Of a DNA stretch of 64,000 nt, positions 55,301 through 64,000 are shown in pieces. Position numbers and translations under genes: made by a program. Origin of the DNA: Henricia sp. BOLD:AAB3569 (taxonomy: Eukaryota > Echinodermata > Asteroidea > Spinulosida > Echinasteridae); the NCBI GenBank assembly GCA_037783545.1, contig JBBELK010000666.1, forward strand, positions 1,099,001 to 1,163,000, given 5' to 3'. Under the pieces are notes generated by a model. The model saw only the letters and a list, made by a program, of their open reading frames with translations. It searched no databases and was not told where the DNA came from. Positions within the stretch are counted from its first letter, which is position 1; every line of letters begins with the position of its first letter.

Positions 55301-58300
55301 ATGTGAGAGTATTAAGGCCAGGGCGGTATGTAGAATGTGAGAGTATTAAGGCCAGGGCGGTATGTAGAATGTGAGAGTATTAAGGCCAGGGCGGTATGTA
55401 GAATGTGAGAGTATTAAGGCCAGGGCGGTATGTAGAATGTGAGAGTATTAAGGCCAGGGCGGTATGTAGAATGCGAGAGTATTAAGGCCAGGGCGATATG
55501 TAGAATGTGAGAGTATTAAGGCCAGGGCGGTATGTAGAATGTGAGAGTATTAAGGCCAGGGCGATATGTAGAATGTGAGAGTATTAAGGCCAGGGCGGTA
55601 TGTAGAATGTGAGAGTATTAAGGCCAGGGCGGTATGTAGAATGTGAGAGTATAAAGGCCAGGGCGGTATGTAGAATGTGAGAGTATTAAGGCCAGGGCGG
55701 TATGTAGAATGTGAGAGTATTAAGGCCAGGGCGGTATGTAGAATGTGTAGAGATTTGATTTTACCCAAAAATTGCAATTTTCTGTCAAAAGACTTGGTTA
55801 AAGATTCCGTTTTGGGCTGCGAATGGGATGGAAGAAAAATTATGTCATCCTGAAAGTATCGGCTTTAATAACATCATTTTCATAAAAAAAATGACAGTTC
55901 GCTCCATACCACTTCGCCCCATTGCCACTTCACCCCACCTATGCTATTTATCCGGCAGTCAGTCGATAATAGTACCTACAGTGTAGTAGGGAGGTTTAGA
56001 TGCACGTAAAACCCGAACATGAAATGCTTTGAACACTTGGTCATTATTCTGAGGAGATCTTAGAACAGATGAAAACAAAAACATACATCCTGGACTTTCG
56101 TGGAGAAATACATTTTTTGATGTGACCAAGATTCGAGCCCGAGTTCTAAGACCTCCTCATTTACATTGAAATTGCTTTGAGTGTCCTAGACAGAATAATT
56201 CTGTCCCTACGGGATTTCGCGTAGGGACAGAAGGAACCCCTTTCATACAGTGGATTTTTATTTTGCCTCGAAATTAGAATCAAACCCAAAAATTTGTGTC
56301 CTGCAGTGGTTTGAGATGTCCATGATTGGAAAATGATTAAACAAATAAATACTTACAGCACAGTTTTTGAAGCCAAAATTTGCTCTCACGTGCAAACCAG
56401 ACGAGCATCTTCCTCGTAACTGTAAATTCTGGACGCGAGAGGGCGCTGTTACAAATTAGTGGCTTTAGCTGTGGCTGCGGCTGTTACTATGCTGTTTCTA
56501 AGGACCTTTATTGTCTGCCCATGGCAACAGCATAGTCACAGCCAAAGCCACTAATTCGTAACAGTACCCTCTCGCATCCAGAATTTACAGTTACGAGGAA
56601 AATGCTCATCCAGTTTGCACGTGAGAGAAAATTTTGGCTTCGAAAACGGTGCTGTAAGTATTTTTTTGAATAATTTTTCAATCATGAACATCTCAAACCA
56701 CTGCAGGACACAACTAGTAATGGTTAGTTTCACAGCGGATTTTTGCCGTCTCGAAATGTAAAATGCGCTCTAAAATCTCACAACATTGTTCAATTCATTT
56801 TTTTAATAGATGCGTGGAAAAAAGCATACTTTTCTGACGATATGCATTTGTTAAAACGATTTGTAAAACATTTATAGTGGGGCGTAGCAATATGTTTGTT
56901 TGATAGTGAGATTTATGACCCAAAAAAGGGTAGTTCATGTTGCTAAACAGACTTGTGAAACCAACACACAGTTTGGGGAGATAGTTGTTTGTGTTTGTGC
57001 CAAATTTCAATGAAGAAAACATTCCCCTTAGTAGGAGACCAGCCTGTAGGTCCCGTGGCCAAATTCTGGGAACAAAGGTTTGAAAGTGTTTTTGTGTTCC
57101 CTGATGAATACCGAACAATTTTGACTTGGGCTGCCCCCTTGAAAATGTCAGGCATTTCCGGGAGGGGTCAACAAAGGTCAAACAGGGGTCAAAATTCAAA
57201 TATATTCCAATCGTGTCGATATGCATATTAAATTACTCTAGTCATGAAGATTCCAAAAATGTATAGTTTGTTATACCTCCGACCTTAAATAAGGGCGCTG
57301 TGGTCAAAAACGTTGAAAGGTCAACACACTTTTGACTGGTGGTCAAATTCACCAACACAGTTAACATTATCCGATTTTAATGATTTTAGTGTCTAATAAT
57401 ATGTTTTCTGACATGGCAAATTCAACTAAGCAACTTTTAAAATTAAAAGTGGTTGCCATAACCTTGAAATTTCAAAATGGCTGCTAAAAGGTTAACATAA
57501 ATTACCCAAAAACAACAATAAGAAATTAAGAAATAAGAAATTATTAAATGTTTGTCACCAAAACGTCACAAACAATTGAAACACTCCATTTTTAAAACAA
57601 ATAATGATTTTTAATTATGTGTACATCCTTTTTCTTTAAAGCACATGTTCGATATAATATTGTACAATATACCATATAAAGTGTATAGGTAAATGATGAT
57701 GATGGGCTGTGAATATCTGCAACAATATAGCTTCAACAACATGTTCCCTCATTGGGTAAAAGTTTATGAATGCAATGAAACTGACATTTTACGCTTGGTA
57801 AGTACCTCATTGAACAAACCCATGGATAAGAAATTATTAAATGTTTGTCAATTCAGTGAGACAACCCACTGGAAAATGATCAGTAATCGTGTTGACCTCT
57901 ATTGACTTTGCAGATTTTGAGGTTTAACACCCGTTCTTTGAGTGAAAAAAGCCCCTTTTCCCCGTGCATCATATATTAAAAAAAAAAAAACCAAACTAAA
58001 GGTAATACTCTGTACTTTGAAATGCGTAGCGAGTTGGTGAGAAACATAGACGTACTTTTTATGTACTCAGAAAAGTTTGCAGTGCGGCGCTGTTTTCCGT
58101 GTCATTTTCCTGCGCTGAGCGTAGGGTCACGGAGCTCAGTGAGCAGATGCGCGCAAGTTGTTCATATGGGTCAGAGAAGATCAAGTAAATCGACCAATTT
58201 TCATCAAGCATGAAATAAGGTCGCAATGATTCAGAGTCATATATGTCCTGTATGTACTCAATAAATATTACTAGCTTGAGGAATGTAATAATATTGCCAT

Positions 58301-61300
58301 ATGGGCTCTGGCCCATTTAAAGCCATCAATTGTTTTGTAAATATTAACTTTTTGTTGTGTCTTTGGTCCAATCACATATGAAAAAAAGGATGAAAGGTTC
58401 AATGAGGTACTTACCAAGCGTAAAATGTCAGTTTCATTGCATCCATAAACTTTTACCCAATAAGGGAACATGTTGTTGAAGCTATATTGTTGCAGATATT
58501 CACAGCCCATCATCATCATTTACCTATACACTTTATATGGTATACTGTACAATAATGGGCCGAATTCATAAAAACTAGCAATTGCTTTTTGTAGGCTTTT
58601 GCTTACATCTTCATACATAAAAATAAGCAGTTGCTAGCAAGCAAAAGTGTCTAGTTTTAAGCAAAAGCAAAAGCTTGTTTCTTGCCAGCAAATGCCACCT
58701 TGATTAGCAATTGCCTAAATACGTATACATAACATCAACCTTTTGCTTGTGTTATTCAGCAATTGCTAGTGCAGTGTTACAAGATCCTTACATGGTGCAT
58801 GTAGCTTGACCTCTTACTTGTTCGTGATTTTACAAACAACCAGAGAAGATTTCATCATGTTTATGCCTGTTAGAGATGACCGGGCTCGGCCTAAGGTGTA
58901 CAAACCAAGGATTAATCGAGAAGAAATATCCAATCCAACTTATCGTAAATTGTTTTGTTTCAACAAACAACACGCATGTTGAACGGCTACATGGCGCAAA
59001 TATTATGCCTGAGAATGGTAGGATACCCCGGATGAGGATTAAAAGCAAACCCATCCGTCTATACAAAGCCGTTACATAACATGCGTGCCTCTTGATGAAT
59101 AGCGCTATTGTTCAGATCCCCTAAGCAATTGCTGAGGAAGCTTAAGAAAAAGCTCTCAGCCAAAGCAAAGGGTTAAGAATATGTTTTCAAGCAATTGCTT
59201 TTGCGTTTGCTTCTGCTTGATGAGCTTATGCTTTTGCTCGGTGCTTCTTCTTATAAGCAGTTGCTAGTTTTTATGTATTCGGCCCATTATATCGAACATG
59301 CATGTGCTCTAAAGAAAAAGGATACACATAATTAAAATCATTATTTGTTTTTAAAATGGAGTGTTTCAATTGTTCGTGACGTTTCGGTGACAAACATTTA
59401 ATAATTTCTTATCCATGGGTTTGGGAAAAAAATTGTTGTTTTGGGGTAATTTATATGTTAACCTTTTAGCAGCCATTTTGAAATTTCAAGGTTATGGCAA
59501 CCACTTTTACTTTTAAAAGTTGCTTAGTTGAATTTCCCATGTCAGAAAACATATTATTAGACACTAAAATCATTAGAATCGGATAATGTTAACTGTGTTG
59601 GTGAATTTGACCACCAGTCAAAAGTGCGTTGACCTTTCGACATTTTTGACCACAACGCCCTCATTTAAGGTCGGAGGTATAACAAACTATACATTTTTTG
59701 TATCTTCATGACTAGACGAGTAATTTGATATGCATATCGACACGATTGGAATATATTTGAATTTTGACCCCTGTTTGACCTTTGTTAACCCCTCCCGGGA
59801 AATGACTGACATTTTCAAGGGGGCAGCCCAAGTAAAAATTGTTCGGTATTCATCAGGGAACACAAAAACACGTTCAAACCTTTGTTCCCAGAATTTGGTC
59901 ACGGAACCTACAGGCTGGTCTTCTACTACCTTGCTTGTTATTTTTAGAACACAAAAATGATTAACGGCTCCGTCTTGCACACGTTGTCGAGTGCGTAGTC
60001 TTCATTCCAGGCATAAATGTGAGCTTACACATAGACAAAGACGTCGCGCGCCCTCACGTGCGTGTGCATATTAGGGAGGTTTCGCACCGTCACGGATACC
60101 GATACGGATACGTCAAGACTCTATGTGCTTCTCGTGATGCGTAACCGAAGTACACACGTTTTCATACGCGTAAATAACGGATATCGGCCTCCATACGCGT
60201 AGCATAAAAACGGATACCGGTTATGGGGATTTGTCGCTTTTTTCGTGATGGCCGGATGACTAAGTTGTATGCATTTTGTTTCTTTGTGGTGTACCTTCCA
60301 TGAATCGTCACGAAACACACTAGAACGTCTTCATAGTGGTTCACACTATCGACGCATCCAAACAACCGCATATGCGGAGCTGAGCAAAACACACACGGGA
60401 AGCACGCATCGCGCGCGCCATTTTCATCCGTTCCTTCCATATTCATATACATTGAATATATAAATTCACCCAAATCCGTGTTCAATGTATATGAAAAAAA
60501 AACCGAAACGTGAGTCGGCATTTACCTACCTACGGACTACAGTACCTCTTTTACTCGTCAAAAATGATCAAACGTCTGGCTTGGCGGCATGGCATCGCCT
60601 GCAGCGCACGCTGTACGTGTAGAACGTACCGCGCGATAGAGACGATGTGCTCTCTAATGAAACAGCCGCTGTGCAGCTGGTACGTGACGACGCCGAGGCG
60701 AGACGGCGCTATTATGTTGACCTCTCCGCCCTCGCGCATATTTGATTTTTGGTCAAAGAGTGGGAATTTCATCGTAAGTAAGGTCTCAAACTGTCCCCAC
60801 GATTTCACCGAAACTAGACATCGGATCGATGCGTACTCTTCGGAATATTTATAAACTGGGGTGAGTACACCTATTGAGCAAATATCAGAGCCGTGGGCCA
60901 AATTTTATTTGCGTGAGTTTGCCACAGATTTGGTGTATAGCAGAACACAGGGCTGAGGTTTCCGAAGCACTGCTCGCGGGGCTAGGGGCCATCCAGTGCC
61001 ATGAACTGTGGGTTTTGTGTTGATGATATGCCGTCACAATATGTTGTCACTTCGAACAATTTTTCGCGTTTATTTGCTTGCGAAGCCTGTGTACGCGTAC
61101 GCGTTGTGCGCTGTTCGATTTAACAACAAGACAAAGCGCCCAGTCCATGGCAGTGGATGGCCCCCAGTAATGGCGGACTTGCAGGGAAGGAGTCCTTAGC
61201 AACCGGATTCGTGTATACCCAGTGCGCACGCAATAGACCTTATCGCTAATACCGCTTGGGCGAGTTTGCACAAAAGCACAACTGTATTATGGGAAGGAAA

Positions 61301-61520
61301 ACGGGGCAAAGTCTGCCCCGAAAACCTTCCCACAATACATTGCTGCTTTTGTGAAAACTCACCCAAGCGGTATTTGCGATGACGTCACAGATTCCCATCA
61401 ACTCACCTCGTCTCTGCATTGTTTCTGGCACATTTGGCAAAACCATCGTAGTTTTTGGAGGCCTTTGGACTTAATTCTGTTGGCAATTGCCTTCGGTGTG
61501 AGGAAGCCTTGTTTCGGCAT
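42845..61520 (-). CDS. KIN: KIN17 DNA/RNA-binding protein, complete ten-exon gene
   Basis: KIN17 is a nuclear zinc-finger protein of DNA repair, replication and RNA processing that binds curved DNA and RNA. Coding exons, in transcript order: 61520-61407, 52519-52425, 51690-51524, 49115-48931, 48335-48169, 47728-47620, 46102-45977, 45325-45226, 43690-43590, 42919-42845. All introns are GT-AG with consistent phases. The product is 412 residues (human 393, from memory). It starts MPKQGFLTPKAIANRIKSKG. The zinc finger is C28-x2-C31-x12-H44-x5-H50, exactly the KIN17 spacing. A winged-helix region follows (about 51-160, with RRRFNTRRVHCNIVYNEYI and KGWFIAYIDRDPETIARQ), then a charged linker with KRKSALDEIIE. 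The C-terminal SH3-like/KOW pair (about 280-412) includes VKMIDSGAKIKVDQLHVETV and ends GIPYEDVSKLALQDS. No disabling change was seen. Confidence 0.95.
42962..43112. mobile_element. Hairpin MITE flanked by TTAA, copy 2 (KIN17 intron 9)
   Basis: 151 bp between TTAA at 42958-42961 and 43113-43116. The ends aggcacaggctcgtcag and ctgacgagcctgtgcct are exact inverses. Same family as 40463-40601. A short internal tandem (cacgcgcgccaaatt) sits in the left arm. Confidence 0.8.
44177..44208. repeat. G32 homopolymer in KIN17 intron 8
   Basis: An uninterrupted run of 32 G on the plus strand, hence C on the transcribed RNA. The exact length is uncertain because such runs are error-prone in sequencing. 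Confidence 0.9.
45425..45812 (-). mobile_element. tRNA-derived SINE in KIN17 intron 7
   Basis: The minus-strand head has box A-like TGTGGTGCAGCAAC and box B GAGTTCGAACC near 45740-45795. A body of about 300 bp follows to an A-rich end near 45430. No coding capacity. Confidence 0.65.
46287..46505 (-). mobile_element. tRNA-Leu-like SINE with conserved core and (AAAT)n tail in KIN17 intron 6
   Basis: The minus-strand head has TGGCCAAGCGGTCTAATGC (D-arm, leucine-like), a long variable arm and box B GGTTCGATTCC. The body contains CCCTTGAGCAAGGCAC, a core motif of the V-SINE/MetaSINE kind as I recall. The tail is a run of AAAT repeats (46287-46324 on the plus strand as TTTA). Confidence 0.75.
47449..47581. 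mobile_element. Short MITE in KIN17 intron 6
   Basis: Ends cagggtcctatttaataaa and, inversely, tttatgaaataggacccag. The interior has ttcctaaat/attcttaa words shared with the larger MITE at 51838-52348, so they are probably one family. Confidence 0.6.
47955..48055. repeat. Palindromic 12-bp tandem repeat in KIN17 intron 5
   Basis: About eight units built on gcagcggtaccg and gcagcggtatcg. Each gcggtaccgc unit is a perfect palindrome. Confidence 0.8.
48336..48930. other. KIN17 intron 4
   Basis: Ordinary AT-rich intron. I see no repeat or exon within it. Confidence 0.6.
49235..49823. mobile_element. 589-bp non-autonomous transposon in KIN17 intron 3
   Basis: Perfect 18-bp terminal inverted repeats: ctggggtggattgcaata (49235-49252) and its inverse (49806-49823). 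The interior repeats ttaggac/gtcttag words in both orientations. No coding capacity. It splits a tRNA-like unit: the left half (aacccaagac...actgggc) lies before it and gatgctctaccagctgagc after it. The target duplication was not resolved. Confidence 0.75.
49824..50640 (-). repeat. Tandem array of ~78-bp tRNA-derived units in KIN17 intron 3
   Basis: Eleven units with the shared word cagctgagct at 49833, 49911, 49988, 50066, 50144, 50222, 50299, 50377, 50454, 50532 and 50610. On the minus strand each reads TAGCTCAGCTGGTAGAGC (tRNA D-arm, box A) followed by CTGGTGTGTCAGAGGTCTTG. The T-arm/box B is lost in the units. Two main variants (gatgctctac, gatgccctac) largely alternate. Confidence 0.85.
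50641..51523. other. KIN17 intron 3, remainder
   Basis: AT-rich intronic DNA. Near 50880-51000 there are words like the ggccaaattcataaaacc end of the foldback MITEs, with an inverse-like tcaattttatgaaac, so a degraded MITE is possible. Nothing else is seen. Confidence 0.4.
51838..52348. mobile_element. ~510-bp MITE in KIN17 intron 2
   Basis: Imperfect terminal inverted repeats: acctggggcctattgcataa at the left, and the inverse of ttttatgaaatagggcccag at the right. The inside is a dense set of ttcctaa/ttaggaa words in both orientations. No coding capacity. Confidence 0.7.
52849..55746. repeat. 34-bp minisatellite, about 85 copies, in KIN17 intron 1
   Basis: The unit contains gagagtattaaggccagg then gcggtatgtagaatgt. 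Variants are gcgag for gtgag, cgatat for cggtat, and rare ctgtat or a 4-base insertion (ggtatacatg). The rare variants recur exactly 922 bp apart (54091/55013 and 54261/55183), showing a block duplication of 27 units. The array lies about 330 bp upstream of exon 2 in the transcript. Confidence 0.95.
56297..56712. repeat. ~415-bp foldback in KIN17 intron 1
   Basis: cctgcagtggtttgagatgt at the left is matched inversely by acatctcaaaccactgcagg at the right. Long further blocks are paired (actgtaaattctggacgcgag and its inverse; gtggctttagctgtggctg and its inverse). The centre is near 56505. A foldback transposon is likely. Confidence 0.75.
57029..59935. repeat. Large inverted repeat (~0.8-kb arms) in KIN17 intron 1
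   Basis: The left arm is about 57029-57815. The right arm is about 58395-59935, read inversely, with a 737-bp MITE (58552-59288) inserted in it. Paired landmarks: gaccagcctgtagg with cctacaggctggtc, tatgcatat/cgacacgattgg blocks, and tgatgatgatgggctgtg with its inverse near 58500. The central spacer is about 580 bp. The arms are closely matched but diverged. No coding sequence is recognised. Confidence 0.75.
58552..59288. mobile_element. 737-bp MITE nested in the large foldback
   Basis: Ends atgggccgaattcataaaaa and, inversely, ttttatgtattcggcccat. The interior is full of gcaattgct/agcaattgc words. The other arm of the foldback shows the empty site, so the insertion came after the arms formed. 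The target duplication is probably TA but not certain. Confidence 0.75.
59936..61406. other. KIN17 intron 1, start-proximal part
   Basis: No exon is recognised. 60073-60250 is dense in cggatacc/ggtatccg-like words and may be a degraded Harbinger-type MITE. Frames of about 115 residues on both strands at 60510-60901 show no known domain. 61050-61210 resembles 25930-26090 (atggcggac/tatgcaggga and accggatt/gtgtatac words), a possible dispersed repeat. Confidence 0.4.
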
Positions 61521-61830
61521 CTTGCTTTAGTCTGGACGAAAACGCGAAAAGCTGTCCGAAGTAATAACAAAAACACACCAAAAAAGAACATCTATTGTTT
61601 GACCAAGTGCGCCACCAAGAGTGTAGTCTAGTCTAGTCTTATCTCGGATTAGATTGGTTCCCGATCCTATCGCTTATCGGTAAAGGGCGGTCATGACGAG
61701 CAGAAATTTGCCCGAGGTCACGTGGTTATTACTATTTATTTTGTTAGTAAGTGCGTATATTTGCATTGACATTTGTAACCCGGCCGTGCGTGTCGAACAT
61801 ATCCAAATGTAAATAAAGTACATTGCCTAA
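61521..61830 (-). promoter_or_regulatory. Probable KIN17 5' UTR and promoter
   Basis: The 310 bp between the KIN17 start codon and the Harbinger element must hold the 5' UTR and core promoter unless a further non-coding exon exists. A CACGTG E-box (61719-61724, in gtcacgtgg) is visible. No clear TATA box at a fixed place was identified. Confidence 0.35.
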
Positions 61831-63939
61831 TGGCACAGTCACACGGCCACTTACGGTAGCTGCGGATGCTTACGGATAAAAGTCCGTAAGCATCCGCAAG
61901 GATCCGTATCATCCGTAAGCATCCGTATCCATCCGTAATTCAATCCGCAGGATCCGCAGACATACGCAGATCCGCAGCGGAATTTTGAAAATCTCAAAAT
62001 TTTGCTGCGGATGAAATATACGTAAGCATCCGCAGAATATACGTTATCCATACGTAAAATACGTAACTCATACGTAAGATACGTAAACTCATCCGCAGGA
62101 TACGTTAGATACGTAACTGATCCGCACACTTTGTCGGGTGTGCGGATGCCTGCGGATACATAGGGGTACGTAAACACTATTACGTAGGAGTTACGTATGT
62201 TTAACGTATTTTTGACATATATATTGCGGATATTACGATAGGACTTGCGGTAATTGCGTATGCTTGCGGATGGGATACGAATATTACGGATGGGATACGG
62301 ATGTTACGGATTGGATATGTATGTTACGGTTGAGATACGGATAATATGCGGAATTTTTACCTATGTCTTCTTTCATTTCGGCGGATGTCGCCCATGCCAA
62401 ATGGTCTTCACTTGGGTATGCAACCCTGGATGCTGCCAGCATCCTCATCATTGTCAGTTCTTCAACTGTAGACTTTCACAGGTCACTCAAGATGGAGAGA
62501 GAACGCCGCCTTGTGTTGCTGGATTGTTTGATGGCCATCCAACACAATCAGATGCAGATGAAGATCCTGATGGCCAAGATGCAAGCCATCTTTAAAAGGA
62601 GAAAAGAGAGGATGTGTTGGGTTCGTCACTGGATCACATTGCGACCACACCAGGGTGCCTATGGTAACCTGATGCACCTGCTACGCAATGAGGATGTTCA
62701 GGGCTTCCGCAACTTCACCCGCATCACACCTGCCATGTTTGCCGAAATGGTCACCCGCCTCACTCCTCGCTTACAGAAGTATGATACCTGGTACAGGAAG
62801 GCCCTTCCAGTAGGCTTGAAGGTCGCCATCACCATGCGCTACCTTGCCAGTGGGGACTCCTACCACAGCCTGATGTACCTATTCTATGTACCCCACAACA
62901 CCATCTCACTCTTGGTGTTGGACGTGTGTCAGGCCTGGCCATCTACGCTGAGTATGGCGAGGAGACCATCAGCAACCCATCTACTCCAGAGGGGTGGAGG
63001 GGCATTGCCCAGACCTTCTCCGACCGGTGGAACTTCCACCATTGCCTGGGAGCCTTAGATGGCAAGCACATCCGCATCAAGGCACCCGCGAACTGTGGCT
63101 CCCAGTTCTACAACTATAAGGGGTACAACTCGATTGTACTCCTTGCCCTGGTTGATGGCAACTACAAGTTCCGGTGGGTGGAGGTGGGAGCAGGTGGTGC
63201 GAGTTCTGATGCCCAGATTTGGAACACGTGCAGTCTGAAAGAGGCAATTGACGATGAGAACATTGGAATACCACCAGATGAGCCACTGCCTCATGACGAT
63301 CGAGACATCCCTTATTTCGTGATTGCTGACGCTGCATTTGCACTACGCACCACCCTGATGAAGCCTTTTGGTGCCAAGCCACTGACCATGGAGGAGAGGA
63401 TATTTAACTATAGACTTTCCAGAGCCAGGAGATGTGTGGAGAATGCCTTTGGCATTCTTGCAAACAGATTCCGGTGTCTTCTGAGTGCTATGGCACAGGT
63501 GCCTTCCACAGTGGAGACCATCGTCCTCGCCTGCCTGTGCATCCACAACCTCCTGAGAGACCAGGCATCCGCGGATGGTGCGGACGCCAGAGGAAGCCGA
63601 CATGCGCAGACACGAGCGTAACTTATCCGTATCGTCCGTAAGTCATCCGTATCGTCCGTAAGTCATCCGTATCGTCCGTAAGTCATCCGTAAAATCCGTA
63701 AGTCATCCGTAAGTCGTCAGTAACATGTGTCAGCGGGTTGGCAGCGGATGGGTTCATCCGCAGGTTTTACCCGTAACATCCGTAATTCATACGTAACATC
63801 CGTAACTAATCCGTATCGTCCGCAGAATATAGGTAACTTTTGCTCAAATTTCCGTATTGGGGTTAAAAATTACGCATTTTCATTATCCAAATATACGCAG
63901 GCATCCGCAGGTCCGTAACATGGCCGTGTGACTGTAGCA
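61831..63939 (+). mobile_element. PIF/Harbinger DNA transposon
   Basis: Terminal inverted repeats TGGCACAGTCACACGGCCA (61831-61849) and, inversely, TGCTACAGTCACACGGCCA (63921-63939) differ at two bases. TAA on both sides (61828-61830, 63940-63942) is the 3-bp target duplication typical of Harbinger. Both subterminal regions (61850-62345, 63620-63920) are dense arrays of atccgcag and atccgtaa-type words in both orientations, likely transposase binding sites. A transposase frame lies in the middle. The second Harbinger protein (Myb/SANT-like) is missing. It ends 311 bp from the KIN17 start codon. Confidence 0.9.
62363..63621 (+). pseudogene. Harbinger nuclease (DDE transposase), frameshifted
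   Basis: The Harbinger transposase cuts and pastes the element with a DDE nuclease. Two overlapping plus-strand frames cover it. 62363-63058 holds the N-terminal helical region (WVRHWITLRPHQGAYGNLM, FTRITPAMFAEMVTRLTPRL). 62926-63621 holds the catalytic part: first Asp in GALDGKHIRI, second Asp in VIADAAFAL and the Glu in RRCVENAFGILANRFR. The frames meet near 62930, where the word ggcctggcc suggests a ~5-bp insertion relative to the expected CQAIYAEYGEE. The second frame ends in HNLLRDQ and a short tail. An intact DDE triad with one frameshift suggests recent loss. The true start may lie upstream. Confidence 0.85.
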
Positions 63940-63942
63940 TAA

Positions 63943-64000
63943 AGCAAAGGGCTTCGCCAATTTTTAAATATAAAACACACAATGCGCACGCGCAAAGACG
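63943..64000. other. Flank beyond the Harbinger element
   Basis: Short host flank; nothing recognised. Confidence 0.4.

Noticed and set aside
52849-55746. CRISPR-like look of the 34-bp array
   Set aside because: There are no unique spacers between repeats; units are directly adjacent and nearly identical, and the setting is a eukaryotic intron.
60510-60901. Overlapping ~115-residue frames on both strands
   Set aside because: No domain or known family was recognised, and they lie inside KIN17 intron 1; left as unassigned.
42845-61520. KIN17 as a processed pseudogene
   Set aside because: It has nine GT-AG introns with consistent phases and no disabling change was seen, so it is a normal gene.

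Overview
The window looks like intergenic and intronic DNA of an invertebrate animal, most likely a marine deuterostome and perhaps an echinoderm. The evidence is spliceosomal introns of 0.4 to 9 kb, frequent tacatgta and aggcct words, a DIRS-type element, Ty3/gypsy elements, a CR1/L2-like LINE, tRNA-derived SINEs, a Harbinger transposon and many foldback MITEs. The species call is an inference and weak.

Only one host gene can be supported: a complete, minus-strand KIN17 (DNA/RNA-binding zinc-finger protein, KIN) gene of ten coding exons from 61520 (ATG) to 42845 (stop). All splice phases agree and they give 412 residues. Its introns hold two SINEs, several MITEs, a tandem array of tRNA-derived units, a 2.9-kb minisatellite with a 34-bp unit, and two foldback structures. 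A 2.1-kb Harbinger transposon with a TAA target duplication sits 311 bp upstream of the start codon.

Region by region: 1-1699 unassigned DNA with MITE scraps. 1700-6418 a minus-strand DIRS-1-like tyrosine-recombinase retroelement with inverted terminal repeats and an internal complementary region. 7297-16151 a minus-strand Ty3/gypsy element with 1-kb, nearly identical LTRs and an extra C2H2 zinc-finger reading frame between integrase and 3' LTR. 16330-17236 a foldback. 17538-26303 a complex satellite built from ~371-bp units rich in TGACGTCA. 27106-39125 a LINE fragment split by a nested pair of LTR elements: element A (28153-38771, gag/protease and zinc-finger frame but no recognisable RT or integrase) sits in the LINE, and element B (31427-37311, CsRn1-like Ty3/gypsy) sits in a minisatellite inside A. 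39126-42844 mostly MITEs and tRNA-like scraps. 42845-61520 KIN17. 61831-63939 Harbinger.

The most unusual signals are the unrelated zinc-finger reading frames carried by two separate gypsy-type elements, the hairpin-forming 14-codon tandem repeat in element A, a local fragment/inversion/duplication patchwork at 31955-32593, and the dense set of foldback structures. All retroelements are read as fossils. Similarities were judged by eye; no alignment or database search was run.
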